Below the pieces are notes generated by a model that had not been told where the DNA came from, made no database searches, and saw only the letters and a program-made list of their open reading frames with translations. This document shows, one piece after another, positions 15,669 to 23,076 of a DNA stretch of 23,076 nucleotides. Position 1 is the stretch's first letter; every line of letters starts with the position of its first letter. Source of the DNA: CAUPWF01 sp036656795 (GTDB taxonomy: Bacteria > Bacillota > Clostridia > Lachnospirales > Lachnospiraceae); assembly GCA_036656795.1 (NCBI GenBank), contig JAVXHR010000029.1, forward strand, positions 1 through 23,076, in the 5' to 3' direction. The position numbers were made by a program, and so were the translations under genes.

Positions 15669-16715
15669 TTATAATTTATTTAGATGGTTCTGTAATACCC
15701 GTGCAATATTGTTGCAGGCAGCTTGTATACATACACCACCGATCTCCTGTGCAACCATAGGCATTCCATATACAACACAAGAATCTTTATCCTGTCCGAT
15801 GGTATAAGCTCCACTTTTACGCATTTCCAAGAGCCCAGAAGCGCCATCACGTCCCATACCGGTCATAATAATTCCAACAGCATTGTTCTTTGCGGTTTTA
15901 GCCATAGAGGTAAACAATACATCAACAGATGGCATGTGACCACTGACCTTTTCACCGGTAAAACACTTAACGGTAAATCTGGTTCCTGTCTTTACGACCT
16001 CCATCTGTAGATTGCCGGGTGCAATTAGAACTTGACCTTGAACAATAGGGTCTCCATTTACAGCTTCTTTTACATGCATATGGCACAGACGGTCTAAACG
16101 GTCTGCATACATCTTAGTAAAGCCCTCCGGCATATGTTGTGTTACTACAATGCCGGGCGTATCGGCAGGCAGATCTCTTAATACTTGAAGCGTTGCTTCT
16201 GTACCACCAGTAGAAGCACCAATCGCAATGATTGTAGAATCTAGGCGACTGGAAGAAGCGGAATGTCTTGTGGTAGGTGCAACAATTGGAACAGGAGGTG
16301 CAGACTTTATAGAAGCACCAACTTTCGCGGTAGAAGCAACCATTATTTTGCTTGCAAGTGCGGTGAGAAAACTATTGACGCTAAAAGATTTTTCGGGATC
16401 CGGTTTACGCACAAAATCAATCGCTCCAGCTGAAAGAGCATCAAATACAGAGAGATTCAAAGAAGATACTAAAATAACCGGAATGGGGTTGGTGGGAATT
16501 AGTTGTTTCAAAAATTCAATACCACTCATGCCGGGCATCTCTACATCAAGTGTTATAACATCGGGGTGTAGGGTATCAATTTTTCTTTTTGCATCAAATG
16601 CATTGATGGCATACCCAACAACAGTAAAATTATCATTCTTTGATAATCCATCTATCAGGAGTTTTCTAAATACAATGGAGTCATCTACAACCATAATTTT
16701 AATATTTTTTTTCAT
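15669..16715 (-). CDS. cheB: Chemotaxis methylesterase/deamidase CheB
   Basis: CheB (348 residues) removes methyl groups from chemoreceptor glutamates and deamidates glutamines, resetting the receptors. The receiver domain (about 5-120) has the acidic pair D11-D12 (VVDDS) and phosphoacceptor D57 in LDVEMPG, with K104 near KPD. A linker at about 128-158 leads to the catalytic domain with S168 (GASTGG), H194 (TQHMP) and D290 (MGRDG). The ATG at 16715 is preferred, with AAAGG upstream; a GTG at 16724 is too close to that site. The gene follows cheR after a strong hairpin, so it may be expressed less than the genes before it or from another promoter. Confidence 0.95.
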   Translation of the reverse strand: MKKNIKIMVVDDSIVFRKLLIDGLSKNDNFTVVGYAINAFDAKRKIDTLHPDVITLDVEMPGMSGIEFLKQLIPTNPIPVILVSSLNLSVFDALSAGAIDFVRKPDPEKSFSVNSFLTALASKIMVASTAKVGASIKSAPPVPIVAPTTRHSASSSRLDSTIIAIGASTGGTEATLQVLRDLPADTPGIVVTQHMPEGFTKMYADRLDRLCHMHVKEAVNGDPIVQGQVLIAPGNLQMEVVKTGTRFTVKCFTGEKVSGHMPSVDVLFTSMAKTAKNNAVGIIMTGMGRDGASGLLEMRKSGAYTIGQDKDSCVVYGMPMVAQEIGGVCIQAACNNIARVLQNHLNKL

Positions 16716-16746
16716 ACTATTCACAACCTTTCATAATGAATCATAA

Positions 16747-16790
16747 AATCTGTTTGTTATGCCTGTAGAAGCGGCCATAACAAACAGATT
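16747..16790 (-). terminator. Hairpin between cheR and cheB, possible terminator or attenuator
   Basis: AATCTGTTTGTTATG at 16747-16761 is exactly complementary to 16776-16790; GCC/GGC can extend the stem with a bulge. On the minus strand it is followed by TTATGATT after a TTTT within the stem end, so it has some terminator character but a weak T tract. It lies 14 bases past the cheR stop. Confidence 0.6.
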
Positions 16791-16804
16791 AAGATAAGGA
16801 TACC

Positions 16805-17617
16805 TTATACTTTTCTGTAAGTTGCAGGCATAAGATATTGATATGGAGTTTTTTCTTTATTAATTGATTCGGAATGACCAATCAGTAAGTAACCACCTTG
16901 TGCGGTAGCACCATAGAACCGATTGATAAGAGCATCTTTCGTATCTTGGTCAAAATATATCATTACATTGCGACAAAAGATAACGTCGAATTTTAATCGG
17001 AATGTAATAGGATTCATTAAGTTAAAGGTTTGAAAAATTACATTTGACTTAATGGCGGGAGATACGGTTAATATCCCGGGTTGTTCCGTCTTTGTAAAAT
17101 ATTTTCGTTTCCAGTCAGAAGGGAGGTCCTTTAAAGATTCCTCATCATAAACTGCATTTTTCGCTGCTTTCAAGGCATTTTGTGAGATGTCGGTTGCAAG
17201 TACACGCGTGTCCCAACCGGAAGCCTGCGCTCCCAGATATTCCTTTAAAATCATAGAAATAGTATAGGGTTCCTGACCGGAAGAGCAACCTGCACTCCAT
17301 ATACTAAGTACACGATCCTTTTTTTTAGATACAAGATAAGGAAGAATAGTATCTCTTAAAAAATCAAAATGCGTTTTTTCTCTCATAAAATATGTATAAT
17401 TTGTGGTTAACTTATTCAACATACTTTCTAAATCATCCGGAGATTTTTTGGAAATGATAAAGTCCACATATTCTTTAAATGAAGCGAATCCCATAGCCAT
17501 AATGGTATTGGAAAGCCTTCCCATAATTAGTTGTCTTTTTTTTGAAAGATCAATTCCATAATCTTTTTTGACAAATGTAACCAATCGAATAAAATCGCGT
17601 TCTGAAATCTCTAACAT
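16805..17617 (-). CDS. cheR: Chemoreceptor methyltransferase CheR
   Basis: CheR (270 residues) methylates receptor glutamates using S-adenosylmethionine. The helical N-terminal domain covers about 1-70. The TTNxTxFxRE motif is TTNYTYFMRE at 71-80, with Tyr where many members have Glu. The cofactor loop SAGCSSGQEPYT is at 108-119 and FDVIFCRNVMIYFD lies near the C-terminus, typical of the family. GGAGG is six bases before the ATG. It is third in the cheA-cheW-cheR series, 20 bases after cheW. Confidence 0.95.
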   Translation of the reverse strand: MLEISERDFIRLVTFVKKDYGIDLSKKRQLIMGRLSNTIMAMGFASFKEYVDFIISKKSPDDLESMLNKLTTNYTYFMREKTHFDFLRDTILPYLVSKKKDRVLSIWSAGCSSGQEPYTISMILKEYLGAQASGWDTRVLATDISQNALKAAKNAVYDEESLKDLPSDWKRKYFTKTEQPGILTVSPAIKSNVIFQTFNLMNPITFRLKFDVIFCRNVMIYFDQDTKDALINRFYGATAQGGYLLIGHSESINKEKTPYQYLMPATYRKV

Positions 17618-17637
17618 ATCATACCTCCAAGTAGTCT

Positions 17638-18108
17638 TTAGCTATTGATCAGTTGTTCGCAGTCAAATAAAAGTACAACATCGTTTTTGTTAAGTGAAAT
17701 CATGTGAGTAACAAGCTCTTGCTGTTTATTGGCAGGAACTTGTGAGATTTTAGAGCAATCAAGGTCTAAAACCTGTGAAACAGAATCAACAATGATACCA
17801 ATTGGAACAGAATTGATGTCAAATACAATAATACAAGATGTACTTGTATAGGTAATGGCAGGTTTCCCGAGTCTTAGTCGAATATCGATAATTGGTATAA
17901 TCTGTCCTCTTAGATTAATGATTCCTTTTACAAAATCTGGAACCATAGGTAATATTGTGATTGTATGGTTTGTAATAATCTCCATAACATAGTTGGTACT
18001 TACACCAAAGGTGAGTCCATCAGATACAAAAGTTAAGAAACGTTCTAGAGTAGTATCACCATCAGTCACTTGTTCTTCATCTGTTTGTTTGAATAATTCT
18101 TCAGCCAT
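17638..18108 (-). CDS. cheW: Chemotaxis coupling protein CheW
   Basis: CheW (156 residues) links CheA to the receptors in the array. The fold is one CheW domain, seen in LERFLTFVSDGLTFGVSTNYV, the FVKGIINLRGQIIPIIDIRLRLG segment that marks the family, and IGIIVDSVSQVLDL. It follows cheA by 31 bases and precedes cheR by 20 with AGGAGG-like ribosome sites, so it belongs to the same operon. Confidence 0.96.
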   Translation of the reverse strand: MAEELFKQTDEEQVTDGDTTLERFLTFVSDGLTFGVSTNYVMEIITNHTITILPMVPDFVKGIINLRGQIIPIIDIRLRLGKPAITYTSTSCIIVFDINSVPIGIIVDSVSQVLDLDCSKISQVPANKQQELVTHMISLNKNDVVLLFDCEQLINS

Positions 18109-18139
18109 TTGTATTCCTCCAATTTTGCGTTAGTATAAA

Positions 18140-20227
18140 TTATACGGTGTATAAATTTAAGATATCTAAAATAATACTTATATTACCATCTCCTAAGATG
18201 GTACAACCACTGATTCCGGAATCTTTAATATTAAAGCTATTCAAGAAGACAGGGAGTGGTTTTACAACAACTTGTTGTTCGCCTAAGAGTTCGTCCACAA
18301 ATAGGCAATAAGATTTGTCGCTGGATTCAACCCACACTAAGATACCATCTTCAATATCGGAATGTTTTGGTTCAATATTAAAACGTTCATGAATACGAAC
18401 AATTGGGAAAAATTCATCCATACATTTAATAATTTCATTTCCTTCAGAATCGAAGATTACATCACCTGGCTCTACTTTAAAAGATTGACGAATGTTTGAA
18501 ATTGGAATTGTAAAGAGAGAGCTACCAACAGATATCTCCATACCATCAACAATTGCTAAGGTAAGTGGGATCTTTAATGTGGTACGGCTTCCTTTTCCTT
18601 CTTCACTGGTAATGGTAACGATACCACCAACAGCCTCAACATTACGTTTTACAACGTCCATGCCAACGCCTCTGCCGGAGAATTCAGTAACCGTTTCATT
18701 GGTTGAAAATCCTGGAACCATAAGGAGTGCCAAAATTTCTTTTTGTGAATATTCACTTTCTGGTTTTGTAAGAATGCCACTTGCTTTTGCTTTCGCAAGA
18801 ATTGCAACTGAATCCATGCCACGACCATCATCACTTACAGAGATAATAACTTCACTTCCAGTATGACTAGCAGAAAGTGTGATCTCACCTTGAGGGTCTT
18901 TGCCAGCAGCAATACGCTCCTCAGCTGTATTTTCTAATCCATGATCCATAGAGTTTCGCACAATATGCATAATTGGGTCACCAATATTATCAACAATGGA
19001 CTTGTCAACTTCGGTATTCTCCCCTACAATAGTAAGACGAACATCTTTTCCTAATTTTTGTTTCATATCACGAACAATTCGGTTCATCTTTTGGAAAACT
19101 CCAGAAACAGGAACCATTCGTAAGGACATTGCGATATCTTGTAAATCGTCTGTTAATTTACGTAATTGGCGTGTGGACTTTAAAAAGCTATCAAGTTTCA
19201 AGTCCTGAATCTCAGGAGAAGATGCCACCATGGATTCGGTAATAACAATTTCGCCAACAAGAGCCATCAGACTGTCTAGTTTAGACAAATTTACACTAAT
19301 TAAACTTTGCTTATTGGCTGTCCCGTGTGCAGGATTGTTGGCAACAGGAGAATTCGCCTGTGAAATGCTTGGAGTCGATACATCAGCAACAGAACTAATA
19401 TCATCGATTGCCTGTGTTTTAATTTCTTTTGTTGCTTTCTTTGCATTTTCAATAACTTCGTAAGAATGCAGGTTATTTAGATTCTTGATAATACTTACGG
19501 CTGTATGAAGGGAATCCTCATCCATAAAAGAGAGAAAGAATCCATCTTCTATAATAGAAGTACAAGTTTCAGGATTAGTTTCTACGTCTTCAGGATAGAA
19601 TTTAAAACTAAGCTCTGCTTCTTGCATAGAAGTTACAAGCATAAAAGCACGCAAATTCTCCATACCACAACCTTCTTCAAAGAACATCTTCAAAAAGTAC
19701 TTACTGTCATCATCAGGACATCCAGCCAAATCTTGACGGATTATGTCAATGGAGGATGAAGCCGAAGCAGTTTTGGTTGATGTCTCAGCAACACCTGCAA
19801 CAGGAACGTTACCCGAATTACTAATTTTGCTAAGATAACTATTAATTTCTGTAGCAAAATTGTCGACATTAGAACTAAGAGGTTCGTTGCTTTCGAGTTT
19901 TGTTACTTCGGCTCGAAGAATGTCAGTGGAACGGAACATCAGATTAAATAGTTCAGTCTTGTGAGAACTGTCCAATGCTTCTAAACCGTTTTCTCTAATA
20001 TAGAAGAATAAATCCTCTATATGATGCGCAATGGTCATCAGTGAAGTAAATTGCATCATTGCTGAAGAACCTTTGATGGTATGCATGATTCGAAAGATTT
20101 CATTCACATCATCAGTTGAGAAATCATCAGACTTCTCTGCGTTGATTAAAAGTTCGTCGAGTTGTTCAAGTAGTGAATTGGTTTCAAAAAGATACATATC
20201 TAGCATATTGTCCATGCTGTTGTCCAT
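18140..20227 (-). CDS. cheA: Chemotaxis sensor histidine kinase CheA
   Basis: CheA (695 residues) phosphorylates itself and then CheY and CheB in response to receptors. Domains in order: HPt P1 at about 1-130 with phosphorylated H49 in MHTIKGSS; a P2-like response-regulator docking domain at about 165-262; P3 dimerisation at about 308-370; P4 kinase at about 371-555 with N-box HIVRNSMDHGLE, G1 DDGRGMD (466-472) and G2 GRGVGMD (518-524); and a CheW-like P5 to the end. All catalytic motifs look intact. GGCGGTG lies before the first ATG. A possible sigma-28 box is upstream, in the interval shared with the divergent FliK-like gene. It heads the chemotaxis operon. Confidence 0.97.
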   Translation of the reverse strand: MDNSMDNMLDMYLFETNSLLEQLDELLINAEKSDDFSTDDVNEIFRIMHTIKGSSAMMQFTSLMTIAHHIEDLFFYIRENGLEALDSSHKTELFNLMFRSTDILRAEVTKLESNEPLSSNVDNFATEINSYLSKISNSGNVPVAGVAETSTKTASASSSIDIIRQDLAGCPDDDSKYFLKMFFEEGCGMENLRAFMLVTSMQEAELSFKFYPEDVETNPETCTSIIEDGFFLSFMDEDSLHTAVSIIKNLNNLHSYEVIENAKKATKEIKTQAIDDISSVADVSTPSISQANSPVANNPAHGTANKQSLISVNLSKLDSLMALVGEIVITESMVASSPEIQDLKLDSFLKSTRQLRKLTDDLQDIAMSLRMVPVSGVFQKMNRIVRDMKQKLGKDVRLTIVGENTEVDKSIVDNIGDPIMHIVRNSMDHGLENTAEERIAAGKDPQGEITLSASHTGSEVIISVSDDGRGMDSVAILAKAKASGILTKPESEYSQKEILALLMVPGFSTNETVTEFSGRGVGMDVVKRNVEAVGGIVTITSEEGKGSRTTLKIPLTLAIVDGMEISVGSSLFTIPISNIRQSFKVEPGDVIFDSEGNEIIKCMDEFFPIVRIHERFNIEPKHSDIEDGILVWVESSDKSYCLFVDELLGEQQVVVKPLPVFLNSFNIKDSGISGCTILGDGNISIILDILNLYTV

Positions 20228-20270
20228 AATATTTACACCGCCTTATCTTAAAGTTTCTACATACTGTATT

Positions 20271-20296
20271 TATCGTCAATTATAACACAAAATTAA
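20271..20296 (-). promoter_or_regulatory. Candidate sigma-28 promoter for cheA
   Basis: On the minus strand TAAT, 14 bases, then GACGATAA (20278-20271), which matches seven of eight bases of the GCCGATAA consensus. It lies about 43 bases before the cheA start. This is the best -10 match of the four seen in the window. Confidence 0.45.
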
Positions 20297-20321
20297 TAGA
20301 AAAGTAATAGTAGGTGAAAAA

Positions 20322-21746
20322 ATGTCGAATATTTTAAATGTTACAAATGCAATACCGGGTTATGAAAATAATATTAAAAACAATCCTTACACTACAGTGG
20401 AGACAAATATCCCGAATCAAGTGGATCCATCAAAGGTTATTAGGCCCGATGGAAGAACAGATGCGGGACAAGACAAGAATTCAATGTTGGGTTTAAATTA
20501 CGAATCAAATTTTGAAAACTTTCTCCAAATGGTGAATACGTCTCCACAATTAACTCAGATATTTACAGAGTTGATTTTTAGTGGAATGAATAATCTGGTA
20601 GAGGCAGGAATTGGGGAAGATTTTGCAGAACAGATTGCAAGTTTTTTTGATATGATGAAGATGTCTAAAGAAGAAGCACTGAAATTTATTAAAAGTCAAA
20701 CCAATGGAGCGATTAAATTCAAAGGCTCGTTTTTTAATCTATTGCGTCAGGTAATGAATGAGACAACATCAGTGGATTTGAAAGCAAGTGTATTGGATTT
20801 CGTTAAAAAATATAATGATATGACGTCCAGTAAACATCTGTTATCTAATATTGAAAAGAATATTACAGATATAGAGCCTTACATGTTCAAGAATGAACGA
20901 CAACAGTTAGAAGAATTGTTTACAAAGATGAATCTAAATGCAAAACCGGGTAATATTGATGACAACGCTCAATTGTTAAAGAATCAGATTATTCCTTTTC
21001 TTTCTCAATATATTACAAAGACTCATGATATGGGAAAGATTAGAGAGTTGGTTAGTATGTTAACTTTTAATACCGCACGGTATGAGAATGGGGATATGGA
21101 TGCGTTGGCCCAATCATTCAAGAGATTGATGAGCTTCCAAGGATTTAATCGCAGATTCCAAGGGGCTGATGAAGAAAATCTATTAGCACTTTTGATGAAT
21201 ACGGATTTTGAAAAGGCTGCGGGAAAGAATGAATGGTCTGATCATTTCCTAAATATTGTAAGAATGGGAATGAAAGGCGAAGCAGGATTAGAGAATAAAC
21301 AGGTATTTGAGAACATAATGAATGGAATCTTATTGAATGAAAGTGTATATATGCCAACGCTGCATTTGATGTTACCGATAGAATTGAATGGGAATCTTAT
21401 GTTCTCGGAGATGTGGATTGATCCTGATGCAAGAGATGAGAGTGGAGGGGGTTCAGAAGAGTCAGAGCGTAAAGTAAAGATGATGGTCAAATTTGATATT
21501 AAAGATGTGGGATTCTTTGATTTGATTATGTTGTATGGAGATGGGAAAGCAGATGTACAATTGTATTATCCCAAACGTTTAGAATCCATGCATCATGAGA
21601 TTGAAAAAGGGCTGAATATTATTATGGCAAATAACCATATTTCTTTTCGATCTTTGATTCTGGAACAGGCAACAGGCTCTAAAACTTTATCGGAAGTATT
21701 TCCTAAAATGTATGAAAGGAAGAATACAATCAATGTCAGAATTTAA
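20322..21746 (+). CDS. FliK/YlqG-like flagellar protein
   Basis: A 474-residue protein I do not recognise with certainty. Residues 1-50 are polar and asparagine-rich and may be disordered. Residues about 60-340 are mostly helical. Residues about 345-455 look like the FliK C-terminal (Flg_hook) domain: MLPIELNGNLMFSEMWI, then DVGFFDLIMLYGDGKADVQLYYP, a helix, and NNHISFRSLILE. Its partner gene codes for an FlhB-type cytoplasmic domain and overlaps its 3' end by 14 bases; YlqG and YlqH are paired in the same way in Bacillus subtilis. FliK contacts that FlhB domain to switch export substrates, so an accessory FliK-like job is plausible. TAGGTG lies before the ATG. Confidence 0.6.
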   Translation: MSNILNVTNAIPGYENNIKNNPYTTVETNIPNQVDPSKVIRPDGRTDAGQDKNSMLGLNYESNFENFLQMVNTSPQLTQIFTELIFSGMNNLVEAGIGEDFAEQIASFFDMMKMSKEEALKFIKSQTNGAIKFKGSFFNLLRQVMNETTSVDLKASVLDFVKKYNDMTSSKHLLSNIEKNITDIEPYMFKNERQQLEELFTKMNLNAKPGNIDDNAQLLKNQIIPFLSQYITKTHDMGKIRELVSMLTFNTARYENGDMDALAQSFKRLMSFQGFNRRFQGADEENLLALLMNTDFEKAAGKNEWSDHFLNIVRMGMKGEAGLENKQVFENIMNGILLNESVYMPTLHLMLPIELNGNLMFSEMWIDPDARDESGGGSEESERKVKMMVKFDIKDVGFFDLIMLYGDGKADVQLYYPKRLESMHHEIEKGLNIIMANNHISFRSLILEQATGSKTLSEVFPKMYERKNTINVRI

Positions 21747-22047
21747 TAAAGTGTTAAATAAAAAAGCGGTTGCATTGCGTTATGATGAGAACAAGAATGC
21801 ATCTCCGGTCATTGTAGCATCTGGAATGGGGTATATGGCAGAAAAGATTGTGGAACTGGCAACAGAGAGTGGGGTGCCGGTTTATGAAGATAATTCATTG
21901 GCAACGGTGTTGTCTCAGCTTGACTTAGGGGAAGAGATACCGGAAGAATTGTATCAGGCTATTGTAGATATCTATGTTTTCTTTTTACAATTTGCTCCAC
22001 CAAAAGAAACAACAGTATCAGAAAAGCCAACAAAAGATGAGGTATAA
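21733..22047 (+). CDS. Free-standing FlhB cytoplasmic C-domain (FlhX/YlqH-like)
   Basis: A 104-residue protein equal to the part of FlhB that follows its self-cleavage site. VALRYDENKNASPVIVASGMGYMAEKIVELA and the later EEIPEELYQAIVDIYVFFL match the FlhB export-gate domain closely. The NPTH motif and the membrane segments are absent. In some bacteria such a fragment can stand in for the cleaved FlhB C-domain at the flagellar export gate. The ATG at 21733 overlaps the upstream gene by 14 bases; a GAAAGGA site lies somewhat far upstream. A start at 21712 would add seven residues unlike the family. Confidence 0.88.
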   Translation: MSEFNKVLNKKAVALRYDENKNASPVIVASGMGYMAEKIVELATESGVPVYEDNSLATVLSQLDLGEEIPEELYQAIVDIYVFFLQFAPPKETTVSEKPTKDEV

Positions 22048-22074
22048 TAGACAATATGGGAAGATAGATGGAAT

Positions 22075-22105
22075 AAAAAGACGCTCTGTGCTAGAGCGTC
22101 TTTTT
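22075..22105. terminator. Bidirectional terminator between the FlhX and PilZ genes
   Basis: AAAAAGACGCTCT pairs perfectly with AGAGCGTCTTTTT across a five-base loop, with five T on either strand. It overlaps the last codons of the PilZ gene. Confidence 0.88.
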
Positions 22106-22798
22106 GCGTAATTGTTCACGAAATACAAATTCTCGTATAATTGATTCTTTGGCACTAGATAGACGTAAGAACTGGCAACCATATCCGTAGACCTCTTCAT
22201 CATCTGTATTTTGCCGCCTTAAAACCATAGCTGTTAATGGCAATGGAATGGAACCCTTGTCAAATACAAAGAAGAATTCCTGACCTTCATAAAAATATTC
22301 TGTTGATAGAAAGAAAAGACCACCGGCGCTGATATCTTTTACTGTTACCGGAATATTCAATTCTTCATCATCTGAGTTTATGGTAGTTAATTCTACTTCG
22401 AAATCAGTTTTTATCTTAATATCATGTCTTCTCTGAATAACTCCTTCTTCGGAATTCAAGTGACAAATCACAGAATAATAATTGCGAAATTGGGGTATGA
22501 TTACTTCCTTATAGCTAGAAAGCGTACACAAATAAGAGACTAATCCTTGTAAATCGTCATAAAAGGTTACGTGTACTTCTGTTGATAACAAATCACCGTA
22601 GTCATCTAACAGAAATAAAGCTGCTTGTGTATCGTCAATTTCTGATACTTGAGCATCACAGATATATTGTTTATCTAGATTATATATACTACATTTGGTA
22701 CAATTAGTTAGCAAATGTCTCTTCCTCTCTTCGTCAAATATAATTCCATCATTCACATTATCGGATAAAACCGAAAAAACATAAGAATAATCTCTCAT
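22091..22798 (-). CDS. PilZ-domain protein, candidate cyclic di-GMP receptor
   Basis: About 235 residues. The N-terminal part (about 15-110) is beta-rich and may be a flagellar-brake-like domain, though I see no clear YcgR signature. The PilZ domain (about 120-230) carries the two binding motifs: QRRHDIK at 122-128, where the last arginine of RRxxxR is lysine (K128), and DISAGG at 155-160, an intact DxSxxG. Cyclic di-GMP binding is likely but may be altered by the R-to-K change. The start is uncertain: I use ATG 22798, but TTG 22843 would add 15 residues, and neither has a convincing ribosome site. It lies just downstream of a flagellin gene, separated by a terminator, and could slow flagellar rotation when cyclic di-GMP rises. 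Confidence 0.82.
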   Translation of the reverse strand: MRDYSYVFSVLSDNVNDGIIFDEERKRHLLTNCTKCSIYNLDKQYICDAQVSEIDDTQAALFLLDDYGDLLSTEVHVTFYDDLQGLVSYLCTLSSYKEVIIPQFRNYYSVICHLNSEEGVIQRRHDIKIKTDFEVELTTINSDDEELNIPVTVKDISAGGLFFLSTEYFYEGQEFFFVFDKGSIPLPLTAMVLRRQNTDDEEVYGYGCQFLRLSSAKESIIREFVFREQLRKKTL

Positions 22799-22836
22799 AT
22801 AATAACATGTCTTTGTGGCAATTACAAGGGGTTTGG

Positions 22837-22849
22837 TAGGCAAAGCCTA
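22837..22849. promoter_or_regulatory. 13-base palindrome upstream of the PilZ gene
   Basis: TAGGCAAAGCCTA is a perfect inverted repeat with a three-base centre, 38 bases before the preferred PilZ start. It could be an operator or a small RNA hairpin; the alternative TTG start of the PilZ gene falls inside it. Confidence 0.3.
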
Positions 22850-22885
22850 TTAGAATAACATAAGGACAAGTATTAAAATAGACCT

Positions 22886-22916
22886 AAAAAAGAGACCGAT
22901 TCACGGTCTCTTTTTT
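22886..22916 (-). terminator. Terminator of the flagellin gene
   Basis: AAAAAAGAGACCG pairs perfectly with CGGTCTCTTTTTT across a five-base loop. It lies 14 bases past the flagellin stop on the minus strand and has a T run in both directions. Confidence 0.9.
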
Positions 22917-22930
22917 GACTATATTATTGC

Positions 22931-23076
22931 TTATTGTAATAATTGAAGAACACCTTGTGGCAATTGATTTGCTTGTGCAAGCATAGATTGAGAAGCTTGT
23001 GTTAAGATGTTATTCTTTGTGAATGTCATCATCTCTTCAGCCATATCAACGTCACGGATACGACTTTCAGCAGCAG
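22931..23076 (-). CDS. Flagellin, 3' end only (partial)
   Basis: The last 48 residues of a flagellin, cut by the window edge. The translation AAESRIRDVDMAEEMMTFTK, then NNILTQASQSMLAQANQLPQ and GVLQLLQ and a stop, is the conserved C-terminal D0/D1 helix that lines the filament channel and that FliS binds. It is too short for the main ORF list. Flagellin is the target of the FliW-CsrA pair encoded in this window. Whether it is the major flagellin or one of several cannot be told. Confidence 0.95.
   Translation of the reverse strand, partial: AAESRIRDVDMAEEMMTFTKNNILTQASQSMLAQANQLPQGVLQLLQ

Noticed and set aside
16228..16746. 172-residue open frame on the plus strand across cheB
   Set aside because: cheB is clear on the other strand with full motifs, and this frame has no recognisable domain and no ribosome site.
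20250..20257. TAAAGTTT on the plus strand as a sigma-28 -35 box for the FliK-like gene
   Set aside because: It matches the -35 consensus, but no GCCGATAA-like -10 box follows at the correct distance.

Overview
The window is a low-GC, A/T-rich stretch packed with flagellar and chemotaxis genes. The protein set (FliW/CsrA, a DUF6470/YviE-like gene after flgL, FlgM, a FliD of about 800 residues, a sporulation-type amidase with a SPOR tail) points to a motile, probably spore-forming member of the Clostridia. Lachnospiraceae or a near relative fits best. The family is inferred from protein style only; no rRNA is present.

Layout. 1-3031 (+): a long palindromic element, an amidase-SPOR protein without a signal peptide, a sigma-70-like protein lacking the promoter-reading parts, and an EAL-HDOD protein. 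3150-4675 (-): a ParA-type ATPase and a ComFB-domain protein with a proline/threonine repeat linker. 4848-8089 (+): fliD, fliS and a FliT-like chaperone. 8154-8882 (-): a secreted C39-like cysteine peptidase. 9002-11024 (+): an FtsE-like ATPase with no FtsX, followed by a nucleotidyltransferase-fold protein; both have lost key active-site residues. 11039-20227 (-): the main block, transcribed in the order cheA, cheW, cheR, [hairpin], cheB, flgM, flgN, flgK, flgL, DUF6470, fliW, csrA. 20322-22047 (+): a FliK/YlqG-like protein and a free-standing FlhB C-domain (FlhX/YlqH). 22091-22798 (-): a PilZ protein. 22931-23076 (-): the 3' end of a flagellin gene, cut by the window edge. No gene-free stretch exceeds 300 bases. 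A 100-base run of N lies inside flgK and is an assembly gap.

How the parts fit. The minus-strand block joins the chemotaxis core (CheA, CheW, CheR, CheB) to late filament assembly (anti-sigma FlgM, chaperone FlgN, hook-filament junction proteins FlgK and FlgL) and to the FliW-CsrA switch that couples flagellin level to flagellin translation. FliD, FliS and the FliT-like protein supply the filament cap and chaperones. EAL-HDOD, ComFB and PilZ proteins suggest cyclic-dinucleotide control of motility. Candidate sigma-28 -10 boxes (core CGATA) lie upstream of fliD, cheA, flgM and the C39 gene, but their -35 boxes are weak.

The most unusual content is a set of proteins that look like degenerate relatives of core enzymes: a sigma factor without region 4 and with an acidic region 2.3/2.4, an FtsE whose Q-loop glutamine is replaced, and a nucleotidyltransferase whose DxD is ExE. 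The orphan ParA-ComFB pair beside the flagellar genes is the other item I would follow up.
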